This document shows, one piece after another, positions 34,789 to 44,007 of a DNA stretch of 64,000 nucleotides. Under the pieces are notes generated by a model, which ran no database searches, was not told where the DNA came from, and saw nothing but the letters and a program-made list of their open reading frames with translations. The stretch lies in contig DXWV01000059.1 in assembly GCA_019416685.1 (NCBI GenBank), forward strand, positions 146,872-210,871. Direction: 5' to 3'. The position numbers were made by a program, and so were the translations under genes. Source of the stretch: Bacteroides sp. GTDB taxonomy: Bacteria; Bacteroidota; Bacteroidia; Bacteroidales; Bacteroidaceae. Numbering within the stretch: the first letter of the stretch is position 1; every line of letters begins with the position of its first letter.

Positions 34789-36046
34789 GCTTTCCCGTGA
34801 TTTTGTTGTAAACTTCGATGTATTTCTTGGCAATGATACTTTCCGAATAGTTAGCTATGGCCTTTCGCGAGGCTTGTTCCGCCAATATAGGGTTTTCCGA
34901 TTCTGTCAATGCCCAGTAAATTCCGTTGGCAAAGTCTTCAGACGATTTGTATTGTGCCACATAGCCATTATGCAGGTGGTCTATCATCTCCGGGATACCT
35001 CCGACATTAAATCCTACACAAGGTACTCCGCATGCCATTGCTTCCATGATGGTATTGGGAAGATTCTCTTCCAGTGAGGGAGTTACAAACAGATTGACAG
35101 CATTGTATATATTCACTAATTCATGCTCATTGCTGACGTAATCGAGTGCGTAGACCGGGAAAGGTAACAAATTAGTCAGTTGTTGTGATTGGTTGCCAAA
35201 TACTACAACTCCGAGTGACGTTTTCAACTCAGGATGTTTTTCTGCCAGTAGTTTACAGGATTCTATCAGGTAGTCGATTCCTTTACGTTTGTCTGTGATT
35301 TTGACAGAGCCAAACAGTAACAATTTTCCTTCCTGGGGTAATCGGAAATGTGCACGGGCCTCTTGTTTATTACGGGGTCTGAACAGATTGGTATTGATAG
35401 GATTCGGAATGCTTGTTACGGTGTGCCCGGTGAGCAATGCACTGCTTTTGGCTTTCTCTTCAAGCCAATGGCTACAGGTTACAAATGTGATAGGAGCAGC
35501 TTTATAAAGTTCTTTTTTCTTTCTGAATATGCGGGCGGACAAGTCTTTTTTATTGCCTCCGCCATAAAGGAAGGGGCAATGATGACACTCATACTGATAA
35601 TTGGTGCATTCGCGTGCATGATGACAAATGCCGGTAGAAGGCCACATATCATGCATAGTCCATACAATAGGCTTTCCCGATTCCAGTATTTTGCTGAGAT
35701 TTTTGAGTGAAAGCATTCCCTGATTGATCCAGTGTAGGTGGATAATGTCTGCTTGACGGAATTCCGGGAGGGCGGTAACATCTGTGCCTGTATTGGCTAT
35801 ATCTACTGCAAAAAGATTGTTTTTCTTAAAATGGTTTGCTTTCCAAATGACAATGCGTTCCCAAACGAATTTCCATAAAGTCAGCCAGCTACGGTCGAGT
35901 CCGACAACACTTATCTGGTCGGTTTGTTTGTCACGTACCAGCATTTTGGCTTTAATTCCATTGTTTTTCAGTGCTTCCATCAGACGGCTGGCAGCTACGG
36001 CTGCACCACCTATTCGTTCGGATGTATTTATAATCAGTACTCTCAT
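34781..36046 (-). CDS. Family 4 glycosyltransferase
   Basis: A 421-aa retaining GT-B enzyme. The start at 36046 gives MRVLIINTSERIGGAAVAAS, the first Rossmann strand and loop; the open frame to 36103 adds residues that run across the promoter. TPSLEENLPNTIMEAMACGVPCVGFNVGGIPEMI carries the E-x7-E motif of GT4 donors. KRKGIDYLIESCKLL and a His-Cys-rich segment (HDMWPSTGICHHARECTNYQYECHHC) resemble WcfI-like proteins of Bacteroides capsules. It diverges from wecC. Confidence 0.88.
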   Translation of the reverse strand: MRVLIINTSERIGGAAVAASRLMEALKNNGIKAKMLVRDKQTDQISVVGLDRSWLTLWKFVWERIVIWKANHFKKNNLFAVDIANTGTDVTALPEFRQADIIHLHWINQGMLSLKNLSKILESGKPIVWTMHDMWPSTGICHHARECTNYQYECHHCPFLYGGGNKKDLSARIFRKKKELYKAAPITFVTCSHWLEEKAKSSALLTGHTVTSIPNPINTNLFRPRNKQEARAHFRLPQEGKLLLFGSVKITDKRKGIDYLIESCKLLAEKHPELKTSLGVVVFGNQSQQLTNLLPFPVYALDYVSNEHELVNIYNAVNLFVTPSLEENLPNTIMEAMACGVPCVGFNVGGIPEMIDHLHNGYVAQYKSSEDFANGIYWALTESENPILAEQASRKAIANYSESIIAKKYIEVYNKITGKHA

Positions 36047-36063
36047 GTGCCAGAATGTTTTGG

Positions 36064-36071
36064 CAAAAATA
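36064..36071 (-). promoter_or_regulatory. -7 box of the left-hand glycosyltransferase block
   Basis: Minus-strand TATTTTTG, TAnnTTTG, 18 bases upstream of the GT4 start. TTTG at 36095-36098 may be its -33 element, spacer 23. Confidence 0.45.
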
Positions 36072-36113
36072 GCGGTTTTCTGTGAGAATCCGTACAAAGT
36101 CATGGATTATTTG

Positions 36114-36121
36114 TACTTTTG
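36114..36121 (+). promoter_or_regulatory. -7 box of wecC-wecB
   Basis: Plus-strand TACTTTTG, TAnnTTTG, about 29 bases before the wecC start. No clear -33 at standard spacing. Confidence 0.45.
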
Positions 36122-36149
36122 CAGCACTATATATAAATAGGTTTAACAT

Positions 36150-37352
36150 ATGAAAAAGGTTCTGTTTTTGGGCTTGGGATATATTGGTCTTCCTACGGCG
36201 GCAGTTGCTGCAACTCATGGTTATCAGGTGATTGGAGTAGATGTGAATCCAGTGGTAGTGGACACTATCAATCAGGGGAAAATACATATTGTAGAACCGG
36301 ATCTGGATAAGATAGTAAAGGAGGCTGTTCAAAAAGGAAATCTTCGGGCTGTGTCGAAACCCGAAACTGCGGATGCTTTCTTTGTAGTGGTGCCTACCCC
36401 GTTCAAACAGAATCATAGAGCAGATATTATGTATGTGGAATCTGCTACGCGTTCGGTAATTCCTTATCTAAAGGCGGGAGATTTATTTGTTATTGAATCT
36501 ACATCCCCTGTTTTTACCACTGAGCGGATGTCAGAGATTATATATAAAGAACGACCGGAGCTGAAAGATAAATTGTACATTGCATACTGTCCGGAACGTG
36601 TATTACCGGGAAATACACTTTATGAACTGGTTCATAATGATCGGGTGATTGGTGGTATCAATCCGGAATCTACGGAGAAAGCGATTGAATTTTATTCTGC
36701 TTTTGTGAAAGGTACTTTGCATCGTACCAATGCCCGTACAGCTGAGATGTGTAAACTTACAGAAAATTCGTCACGTGATTCTCAAATAGCTTTTGCCAAT
36801 GAACTTTCTATGATTTGTGATAAGGCGGGAGTAAATGTATGGGAACTGATAGAGTTGGCCAATAAACACCCGCGTGTTAACATTCTCCAACCGGGATGCG
36901 GTGTAGGAGGGCATTGTATTGCTGTAGACCCCTGGTTTATTGTTTCTGATTATCCGGAACAGGCACAACTTATCAAGCGTGCCCGCGAGACGAATGATTA
37001 CAAAGCCGACTGGTGTGCTAATAAAGTGATGGAAACTTGTCTGCGTTTTGTTGAGAAGAATGACCGGGAGCCGGTTGTTGCCTGTATGGGACTGGCCTTT
37101 AAACCCAATATTGATGATTTGCGGGAGTCTCCTGCCAAATATATTGCTTCCCGTATTATTTCCGAATCAAGAGCAGATGTATTGATTGTGGAACCGAATA
37201 TAAGTTCACATCCCAGTTTTCATTTGACGGATTATAAAGAGGCTTATGCGAAAGCAGATGTCGTAGTGTGGTTGGTCCGTCATACCCCTTTTGTGGAGAT
37301 GGCGCGTGAGGAAGGCAAACTGGAATTGGATTTTTGTGGAGTGAGAAAGTAA
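36150..37352 (+). CDS. wecC: UDP-N-acetyl-D-mannosamine dehydrogenase
   Basis: A 400-aa cytoplasmic NAD-dependent enzyme oxidising UDP-ManNAc to UDP-ManNAcA. The Rossmann motif is VLFLGLGYIGLPTAAVAATHG (GxGYxGLP), the middle block carries LTENSSRDSQIAFANEL, and the catalytic Cys lies in LQPGCGVGGHCIAVDPWF (about 248-265). The C-terminal UDP-binding domain includes CMGLAFKPNIDDLRESPA. It lies directly before wecB with a one-base stop/start overlap (TAATG). Other UDP-hexosamine dehydrogenases have the same motifs, but the partner gene makes the ManNAcA route the best fit. Confidence 0.9.
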   Translation: MKKVLFLGLGYIGLPTAAVAATHGYQVIGVDVNPVVVDTINQGKIHIVEPDLDKIVKEAVQKGNLRAVSKPETADAFFVVVPTPFKQNHRADIMYVESATRSVIPYLKAGDLFVIESTSPVFTTERMSEIIYKERPELKDKLYIAYCPERVLPGNTLYELVHNDRVIGGINPESTEKAIEFYSAFVKGTLHRTNARTAEMCKLTENSSRDSQIAFANELSMICDKAGVNVWELIELANKHPRVNILQPGCGVGGHCIAVDPWFIVSDYPEQAQLIKRARETNDYKADWCANKVMETCLRFVEKNDREPVVACMGLAFKPNIDDLRESPAKYIASRIISESRADVLIVEPNISSHPSFHLTDYKEAYAKADVVVWLVRHTPFVEMAREEGKLELDFCGVRK

Positions 37353-38479
37353 TGAAGAAGATATTACTGGTATTCGGAACACGACCGGAAGCCATCAAGA
37401 TGGCTCCTTTGGTAAAGGCTTTGCAACGGGATACAGAACATTTTGAAACAAAGGTTTGTGTCACGGCGCAGCATCGTCAGATGCTGGATCAGGTATTAGA
37501 AGTATTTGGTATCGTACCTGAGTATGATCTCAATATTATGGCCCCCGGACAGGATTTATATGATATAACTTCCAGGGTATTGCTGGGCTTGCGTGATGTA
37601 TTCAAAGAGTTTGCTCCCGATGTAGTACTTGTACACGGTGATACAACCACTTCAATGGCTGCCGGCCTGGCTGCTTTTTATCAGCAGATCAAGGTAGGGC
37701 ATGTAGAAGCGGGTTTGCGCACCTATGATATGCTTTCTCCCTGGCCCGAAGAGATGAATCGTCAGGTAACAGATCGTCTCTGTTATTACTATTTTGCTCC
37801 TACCCATCAGTCTGAAGAGAACCTGCTTCGTGAGAATATTGATGGTAATCGTATTTTTGTAACGGGAAATACCGTGATTGATGCCCTGTTGATGGCGGTG
37901 GGTATCATATCTGACAGTTCGGAGAAGCAACAGGAACTACATGAGATTCTGAAAGCAAAAGGTTATATATTGACAGACCGTGAATATATTCTTGTCACCG
38001 GGCATCGCCGTGAAAACTTTGGCGAGGGTTTTTTGCATATCTGCAAAGCCATTAAAGAGATAGCAGCAGAACATCCCGGTATAGATATTATCTATCCGGT
38101 GCATTTGAATCCGAATGTGCAGAAGCCTGTTTATGAATTGCTTTCGGGTTTGAGCAATGTCTATCTGATTGATCCGCTGGATTATCTGCCATTTATTTAT
38201 GCAATGCAGCACAGCCTTTTGTTGTTGACAGATAGTGGCGGTGTGCAGGAAGAGGCTCCGTCATTAGGGAAACCTGTTCTTGTGATGCGCGACACAACGG
38301 AACGCCCGGAAGCTGTAGCTGCCGGGACGGTAAAGCTTGTTGGTACGGATTACAATGCGATTGTCAGCAATGTAAACACATTATTGCGTGATAAAGCACT
38401 TTATCAGAAGATGTCCGAGACACATAATCCTTATGGAGACGGACATGCCTGTGAACGTATCATAGCAGCTTTGCGATAG
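37352..38479 (+). CDS. wecB: UDP-N-acetylglucosamine 2-epimerase (non-hydrolysing)
   Basis: A 375-aa enzyme converting UDP-GlcNAc to UDP-ManNAc. The start ATG at 37352 shares its A with the wecC stop. Blocks: LLVFGTRPEAIKMAPLV, VHGDTTTSMAAGLAAFY, GHVEAGLRTYDMLSPWPEEMNRQ, VTGHRRENFGEG and LTDSGGVQEEAPSLGKPVLVMRDTTERPEAV. All are characteristic and the length is normal. Its stop is 18 bases from the stop of the convergent GT4 gene. Confidence 0.94.
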   Translation: MKKILLVFGTRPEAIKMAPLVKALQRDTEHFETKVCVTAQHRQMLDQVLEVFGIVPEYDLNIMAPGQDLYDITSRVLLGLRDVFKEFAPDVVLVHGDTTTSMAAGLAAFYQQIKVGHVEAGLRTYDMLSPWPEEMNRQVTDRLCYYYFAPTHQSEENLLRENIDGNRIFVTGNTVIDALLMAVGIISDSSEKQQELHEILKAKGYILTDREYILVTGHRRENFGEGFLHICKAIKEIAAEHPGIDIIYPVHLNPNVQKPVYELLSGLSNVYLIDPLDYLPFIYAMQHSLLLLTDSGGVQEEAPSLGKPVLVMRDTTERPEAVAAGTVKLVGTDYNAIVSNVNTLLRDKALYQKMSETHNPYGDGHACERIIAALR

Positions 38480-38497
38480 AGTATAAATCTCGGAAGT

Positions 38498-39697
38498 CTA
38501 TCTCATGAATGCTTTGAAAGCGTCCAGATATCGTTGACTGACTGTATCGATATTGATTTCTTCAAGAATAATTCTTTGCGACTCTTTTCGCATCTTCTCA
38601 CAAAGTTCGGGGGATGAGAAAAGAGTTGTAATTTTTTCGGCCAGGCTGTTGGCATCCCCTGCTTTAAAGAAGAATCCGTTCTTTCCATCGGTCACCAGAT
38701 CCCTTTCGGTACTGTCGCATACAGAACAGATGACCGGCATGCCATAAGTCATGGCATCATTGATAGAAAGCCCTCCCATACCGGCAAGTACATATACAGC
38801 AGATTCATTCATATAAGCTCCCAGCACTTCGGGCTTGTAAACACTACCTGCAAAACGGATGTAATTGCTCAGGTTCAGTTGCTCTGCCTGTTGCTTTAAG
38901 TTCTCCAGCTCCGGTCCGTCACCCACTACCACCAATTCTGTGTCCGGGAGTTGTGCTATTACTTTGGGCAAAGCCTCTATCAGCAGGTCCACCCGTTTCC
39001 ATTTCACCAGTCGTCCGATGTGGAGGATGCGCCTTGGATTGGGAGGAAGGATAGGAGGGGCTGTCTGTACGTTTTCCTTTTCACGAAGCAACGCTTCTGT
39101 GTCAGTAGAATTATAAGTAACATGTATTTTTTCTTTTTCTACTCCATAGGAAGGGAGAATATCATATGCAGCTGTCGAATAATTAAGTGTTCCTGCTACT
39201 TTTGAATAACAATATTTGCGGATACGCGCTGTAAGCCATTGTTTAATGTAAAATGACATTCCGGTACTCTGCAATTGCATGTTTTCGTCATACATGGGCT
39301 GAGCCTTGAAAAATGCTCTTATCTTTCCATAGGGTGGAGTCTGGAATGGTATCTCACGGATGACGATTTTTGTTCCACAGCTCTTTATTGCTTTTCTTAA
39401 TTTCGGCTGAAAGAACAGTTGCAGGAAGTAAGGCCATCCCATTACAAGAATATCCGGTTGCTCTTTCCGGATAATTTCCGGTAGTTGCGGGTAAGCTGTT
39501 TTCCCGTAAAACATCTTTTTTTCCGGGCTGGTAAGATGCTTATAAGAGCCACTCTCTACCATTTTTACTCCTTTGCCGATGTTGGCATTTCCTTTCTGTG
39601 GGGTGATAACTACGATATCAACTCCTTTTGCCTGTAGCTTATTGAGCATGGCATTCAGATAATGAGGCATTCCGCCAAAGGTATAGAGTACTTTCAT
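38498..39697 (-). CDS. Family 4 glycosyltransferase, atypical C-terminal motif
   Basis: A 399-aa GT-B glycosyltransferase. ILHIGRLVKWKRVDLLIEALPKV and VVVGDGPELENLKQQAEQLNL mark the C-terminal donor domain. Where most GT4 enzymes have E-x7-E, this protein reads LAGMGGLSINDAMTYGMPVI, so the first Glu is replaced and the second is Asp; some capsule GT4 groups show similar changes. It is the last gene of the right-hand block and its start overlaps the upstream GT2 stop by four bases. Confidence 0.82.
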   Translation of the reverse strand: MKVLYTFGGMPHYLNAMLNKLQAKGVDIVVITPQKGNANIGKGVKMVESGSYKHLTSPEKKMFYGKTAYPQLPEIIRKEQPDILVMGWPYFLQLFFQPKLRKAIKSCGTKIVIREIPFQTPPYGKIRAFFKAQPMYDENMQLQSTGMSFYIKQWLTARIRKYCYSKVAGTLNYSTAAYDILPSYGVEKEKIHVTYNSTDTEALLREKENVQTAPPILPPNPRRILHIGRLVKWKRVDLLIEALPKVIAQLPDTELVVVGDGPELENLKQQAEQLNLSNYIRFAGSVYKPEVLGAYMNESAVYVLAGMGGLSINDAMTYGMPVICSVCDSTERDLVTDGKNGFFFKAGDANSLAEKITTLFSSPELCEKMRKESQRIILEEINIDTVSQRYLDAFKAFMR

Positions 39698-40590
39698 AAA
39701 TGTAAATAATTAGCTTTTCTTTGACTACTTTGTTTTCGGAACCGGATTACTTTGGAACTTTGTTTTAACAGCCGGCAGGAGATGGACAGATAAGACAGGG
39801 TATCTTTGGGTTTTCTTTGTACGAGCATTTGCAATGCTTTTTGGATGCCTGCCAGTACACCATATCCAAAGGCTTTCACAAAGGAGTGGTTTATGTTTGC
39901 ATATTCGGTAAGCAGGTATATTTGTTCCGAACGCATCCATGCTTCGTGGCTGACTTTCCGGTTTTCCCGGTCATGACAACCCAATACTGCGGGAGAGTAT
40001 CCTACGAGATATCCGTGGTGTTTGAGGCGGTTGACGTAATCTTTGTCTTCTCCGTAGTGATAAAAAAGAGGTGAGAATCCTCCCACTGTGTGGAGTACGG
40101 CAATAGGAATCATCCAGAAAGCAGCGTTGATGAAACTTGTTTGCACTATGGGAACTTCTTTGTTCAGATCACTCAGTAGCCGGATACCGGTGTAAACACT
40201 GAATCCTTGTTCGGGCTTATCTCCGTTGCCGGTCAGGTGTACCGGAGAGAGGATACCATAAGCTGGATATTCCCGGCAAAGGTTTGCAAGTGTACCAATA
40301 GTTTGTGGGTCTATCCATGCATCCTGATTGAGCAGAAATACAGCATCATATCCTTCGTTAACGGCTATTTCCATTCCAATGTTGTTGGCACGGCCGAAGC
40401 CGAGATTCTTTTTGTTTTTGATAAGGCGTACTTCGGGATAACGGTGCTCAATGAGCTGGGTAGTAGAATCAGATGAGCAGTTATCTATCACTACTGTATC
40501 AACCGGATGCACCGATTCACGCAGACTGCCAAGGCAGCGGTCTATCCAGCGCTCAAAGTTATAACTCACAATGATAACAAGTATTCTCAT
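39694..40590 (-). CDS. Family 2 glycosyltransferase (rhamnosyltransferase-like)
   Basis: A 298-aa GT-A enzyme. VSYNFERWIDRCLGSL, TVVIDNCSSDSTTQLIEHRYPEVRLIKNKKNLGFGRANN and FLLNQDAWIDPQTI are the nucleotide-binding blocks; the acidic pair expected for metal binding is replaced by NQDAW, as in rhamnosyltransferase-type GT2 proteins. YHYGEDKDYVNRLKHHGY carries the likely catalytic Asp/Glu. It lies 30 bases downstream of another GT2 and overlaps the GT4 start (ATGA). Confidence 0.87.
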   Translation of the reverse strand: MRILVIIVSYNFERWIDRCLGSLRESVHPVDTVVIDNCSSDSTTQLIEHRYPEVRLIKNKKNLGFGRANNIGMEIAVNEGYDAVFLLNQDAWIDPQTIGTLANLCREYPAYGILSPVHLTGNGDKPEQGFSVYTGIRLLSDLNKEVPIVQTSFINAAFWMIPIAVLHTVGGFSPLFYHYGEDKDYVNRLKHHGYLVGYSPAVLGCHDRENRKVSHEAWMRSEQIYLLTEYANINHSFVKAFGYGVLAGIQKALQMLVQRKPKDTLSYLSISCRLLKQSSKVIRFRKQSSQRKANYLHL

Positions 40591-40620
40591 GGCTTTTTCT
40601 TTAATAGTTCACACTCAGAG

Positions 40621-41601
40621 TTAATCATGAAACGCTCTGTCATTAAAGCATTTATTTTTGTATGCATAGAAGCAGGGATAGAAGAATGCTCTCAGGTGAT
40701 TGATTTTTTTTCTTGCTGCAATTTTGTCTTTATATATCGCGCAGAACAGGCATAGTTTCAGGAAAGAAAAGAAACTCCTTCCCAGCATGGCGTCCACAAT
40801 GCGGTGTGCAGTATTTAGTTCTTTCTGGCCATTGCTCTCTCTATAGATATGGCGGTAGAATTTCTGCCAACTCTCTTTTTTTCTTAATGTCCGGTACGAT
40901 TGATAACCTTTCAGATAGGGAAGGTAAGGTTTCGCTTTTTTATAGTTCTTCTGGTAAAAAAGGCTCATAGCCGATTCTTGGTGTACCCGGTGGTTTGTCA
41001 GTATCTTATTACACCGCACTACTCCTCCGTAGAGTTGGGCGTTGACAGCCAGCCACCAGTCATAGAGTATATTGTTGTCCCAGAAAGGAATCTGTTCTAT
41101 CATACTGCGGCGTAGCAGCATGCTATGTCCCGGTACGCAGTTGGAAAACAACAGTCGTTCCAGGCTTTCGTTATTGTTGAGGCGGCGTTCTATATCATCT
41201 ATAGAGTGATCTTGGGGTGTAGCGGAAAAAGAAAAACACATGGCTTTGTTTCCGATACATGCCATCATCTCTTTTAGTTTGTCGGGATGCCACACATCGT
41301 CCTGATCGGAGATAGAGATGAAATCACCCGTTGCGCTACAGAGTGCAGTATAGAAATTAACATTGAATCCCAGGTTTTTCTTATTAATACGCAGTCGGAT
41401 AAAAGGATAGCGGGCTTGATACTCCTTTATGATTTCTGTTGTCCGGTCTTTGCTTTGGTCATCTTGAATCAGTAACTCGTGGATAGGATAAGACTGCTGT
41501 ACAATAGAGTCCAGCTGTTCGCGCAAGAACTTCTCTCCGTTATAAGTACACATTACAACGGATACAAGAGGGAAAGAGGGGCTGGTAGAAGGTGCTGTCA
41601 T
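40621..41601 (-). CDS. Family 2 glycosyltransferase
   Basis: A 326-aa GT-A enzyme. The start at 41601 (MTAPSTSPSFPLVSVVMCTYNGEKFL) overlaps the upstream GT2 stop as ATGA; the longer frame to 41658 would overlap more. LLIQDDQSKDRTTEIIKEYQ and ISISDQDDVWHPDKL (DQDD metal site) are typical of WbbL/alpha-L-Rha alpha-1,3-transferase-like GT2 enzymes. The C-terminus (about 270-326) is basic and hydrophobic and may touch the membrane. Confidence 0.86.
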   Translation of the reverse strand: MTAPSTSPSFPLVSVVMCTYNGEKFLREQLDSIVQQSYPIHELLIQDDQSKDRTTEIIKEYQARYPFIRLRINKKNLGFNVNFYTALCSATGDFISISDQDDVWHPDKLKEMMACIGNKAMCFSFSATPQDHSIDDIERRLNNNESLERLLFSNCVPGHSMLLRRSMIEQIPFWDNNILYDWWLAVNAQLYGGVVRCNKILTNHRVHQESAMSLFYQKNYKKAKPYLPYLKGYQSYRTLRKKESWQKFYRHIYRESNGQKELNTAHRIVDAMLGRSFFSFLKLCLFCAIYKDKIAARKKINHLRAFFYPCFYAYKNKCFNDRAFHD

Positions 41602-42536
41602 GTTCTTTTCTTTCTGTTTAAAATCCGGTTGATGGAGTATAAATCTTTTCCCGTACACCGGGAGAAGAAACTGAGTAGCAGAGAGGTGTACAATTTCCTT
41701 TGCAAAGGGTAAAGGTGAAAAGCTATGAAGAACTCTCTGAGCATCAACAGGTAATTACCTGCATAGATGGCACCTACCATTCTTCGCTTATGCCATGATG
41801 AAACGAAGCGGCGTATACCTTTGCGGTGTGATGCCTCTTTAAATAGTCTGTCGAACGCTTCGTCCAGCGGATTATTCATTAGTACCGGACGGATGTTTTT
41901 TCCTTCGTATATCAGATAGTAGATGGATGTTGGTAGTTTGGAATAGGCAATGTCACAGACAGCATGGAGTCTGGCAAGCGTGATGACATCTTCGCCCGAC
42001 GGAATGCCCACTGGGAATCCGCCTATTTTTTGTATTTCTCTTTTACGGACTGCATATGAGCTCATATGGATAGGGAAGTCAGTTCCCGAAGCCATTTCGT
42101 AATAATTGTCTATGATTCCTTCTTCTCCGCTGAAAGTAAATGGTACGGGTAGAATCGGAGTGGAGGGAGAGGTGTTTTCCCGGGTATAATAATAGGAAGT
42201 ACCGAATACACCGCATTCCGGAAATTTTCTTATCAGCCCTGCTATTACTTCCAGGTGATTTTCTTTCCATTCATCATCAGCATCCAAAAAGGCAATATAC
42301 TCAAAACGTGCTTCTTCAATCCCCCGGTTTCTTGCGGCAGATACACCTCCGTTCTTTTGGTGGATGAGGCGGATGAGTGGATTGTCCATTCGTTCGATGA
42401 CAGAAACACTCCCATCGGTAGAACCATCGTTGACAATAACTATCTCAAACTGCTGAAACGTTTGGGAGAGAACCGAATGGACCGCTCTTTCTATATATCG
42501 TTCTTTATTATATAAAGGTATAACTACGCTTATCAT
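41598..42536 (-). CDS. Family 2 glycosyltransferase
   Basis: A 312-aa GT-A enzyme. VVIPLYNKERYIERAVHSVLSQTFQQFEIVIVNDGSTDGS and KNGGVSAARNRGIEEARFEYIAFLDADDEWKENHLE give the complete nucleotide and metal (DADD) motifs. GIPSGEDVITLARL carries the likely catalytic base region. The acceptor is unknown. It lies 12 bases downstream of the flippase gene and couples by ATGA to the next GT2. Confidence 0.88.
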   Translation of the reverse strand: MISVVIPLYNKERYIERAVHSVLSQTFQQFEIVIVNDGSTDGSVSVIERMDNPLIRLIHQKNGGVSAARNRGIEEARFEYIAFLDADDEWKENHLEVIAGLIRKFPECGVFGTSYYYTRENTSPSTPILPVPFTFSGEEGIIDNYYEMASGTDFPIHMSSYAVRKREIQKIGGFPVGIPSGEDVITLARLHAVCDIAYSKLPTSIYYLIYEGKNIRPVLMNNPLDEAFDRLFKEASHRKGIRRFVSSWHKRRMVGAIYAGNYLLMLREFFIAFHLYPLQRKLYTSLLLSFFSRCTGKDLYSINRILNRKKRT

Positions 42537-42548
42537 CTTTCCTTCTCC

Positions 42549-43985
42549 CTACTTCTTCTTTTTCAAAAACTGTATGCTTTCTTTGAATACGATAGAATTG
42601 CTTCCCCACATCAGCAGGGTATACAGTATAGCGGCTATCACTACCTTAGCGATGAACAGCAGATATATATTGCCGATACTGCGTGTTGCATAATAGGTGA
42701 CAACCATTGTGATACCTGCCAGGGCAGCAAAAGGGATAACGTCTTTCAGTGCATTCCAGAGACTGAGGCGGATTTGTTGCCATACAAAATAGTGCCATAC
42801 CAGCATCCAGACAATATTGACAGTCACGAAGGCAACGATCATGGTGTGTATGCCGTAAGGATAAGCCAGTAACATGACTATAACCTGAAGAATCCCCAAG
42901 GCAATTGTATTCCACATGTAAATGTCGGACTTTCCTTTGCTGATGATAAGATTGGAGTAAAGGGACAATATCGGCAGGAAGGCTCCCCAGATGCACAATA
43001 ATTGTAGGATAGGCACACTGCTCAGCCATTTATCCGTTACCGAAATTACAATAAGTTCATGAGCGATGAGTGCCAGTCCGAACATAGCCGGGAAAGAGAT
43101 AAAGGCAGTGAAACGCAACATTTTCCGGAATACATTTCGTTGGCGTCCTGCATCATTGGCTACCTCAGTAAGCACAGGTTGTGCTACTCCGCTAACCATG
43201 CCTGTGATGAGCGAGTGCCCCATTGTGTTCCATTTGTTGGCTTGCGTGTAATAACCCACTTCTGCTTCTGAGAAGAATTTACCTAACAGAACTGAGAATA
43301 TATTATTATTGATTTGCGTGAAGATATTCGTAACCAGTATCTTGCTGCTGAATCCGAACATACCCTTCAATGGCCTGAAATCTATATTGAGTGTGGGACG
43401 CCAGGGAGAAAAATACCAGAAGCAGATGGTTACCACTAGAATATAGACCACACTTTGTGTAGCTATTCCCCAGTAGGTCATTCCGTTGAACGCCATAATT
43501 ACGCCTATGATCCCGGAGAGGGTTAAAGCTATGATTTGTGACATAGCCTTTTGCTTTACCATCAGATTCTTGAATAAGACGGCATTGTGTGCGGTAGCCG
43601 AACTCGAGATCAGAAATCCGATGAACAGATACCGTGCCAGTGGAACAAGTTCCGGCTTTTCGTAGAAATCGGCAATCAGCGGAGCACTTAAGAAAAGTAA
43701 AATGTACATGGTTATTCCCGTCAGGGTACTAAACCAAAATACTGCGTTGTAATCCTTATGGGTTACTTCCCGTTTGTTGGTCAGCGCATTGGTGAAACCA
43801 CTTTCCTGCAAGGTACCGGCTACGGCTATAAAAATGGTAAGCATTCCTACCATACCATAGTCATCGGCATTGAGCAACCGGCCCAGAAATATCCCAAAGA
43901 ACAGATTCAACAATTGCTGTATGCCATTGCTGAATCCGCCCCAGAATAATCCTTTAGCTGTCTTTTCTTTAAGTGATTCGCTCAT
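42549..43985 (-). CDS. Wzx/WzxC-type polysaccharide flippase
   Basis: A 478-aa inner membrane protein with about 12-14 hydrophobic helices, member of the polysaccharide transporter branch of the MOP superfamily. It would flip undecaprenyl-linked repeat units across the inner membrane. GLFWGGFSNGIQQLLNLFFGIFLGRLLNADDYGMVGM at the N-terminus is the family's opening block, and EAEVGYYTQANKWNTMG is another. It follows metG by 22 bases and leads the glycosyltransferase block. No Wzy polymerase is visible nearby. Confidence 0.88.
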   Translation of the reverse strand: MSESLKEKTAKGLFWGGFSNGIQQLLNLFFGIFLGRLLNADDYGMVGMLTIFIAVAGTLQESGFTNALTNKREVTHKDYNAVFWFSTLTGITMYILLFLSAPLIADFYEKPELVPLARYLFIGFLISSSATAHNAVLFKNLMVKQKAMSQIIALTLSGIIGVIMAFNGMTYWGIATQSVVYILVVTICFWYFSPWRPTLNIDFRPLKGMFGFSSKILVTNIFTQINNNIFSVLLGKFFSEAEVGYYTQANKWNTMGHSLITGMVSGVAQPVLTEVANDAGRQRNVFRKMLRFTAFISFPAMFGLALIAHELIVISVTDKWLSSVPILQLLCIWGAFLPILSLYSNLIISKGKSDIYMWNTIALGILQVIVMLLAYPYGIHTMIVAFVTVNIVWMLVWHYFVWQQIRLSLWNALKDVIPFAALAGITMVVTYYATRSIGNIYLLFIAKVVIAAILYTLLMWGSNSIVFKESIQFLKKKK

Positions 43986-44007
43986 GAATTATTTGGAATT
44001 ATGAGAG

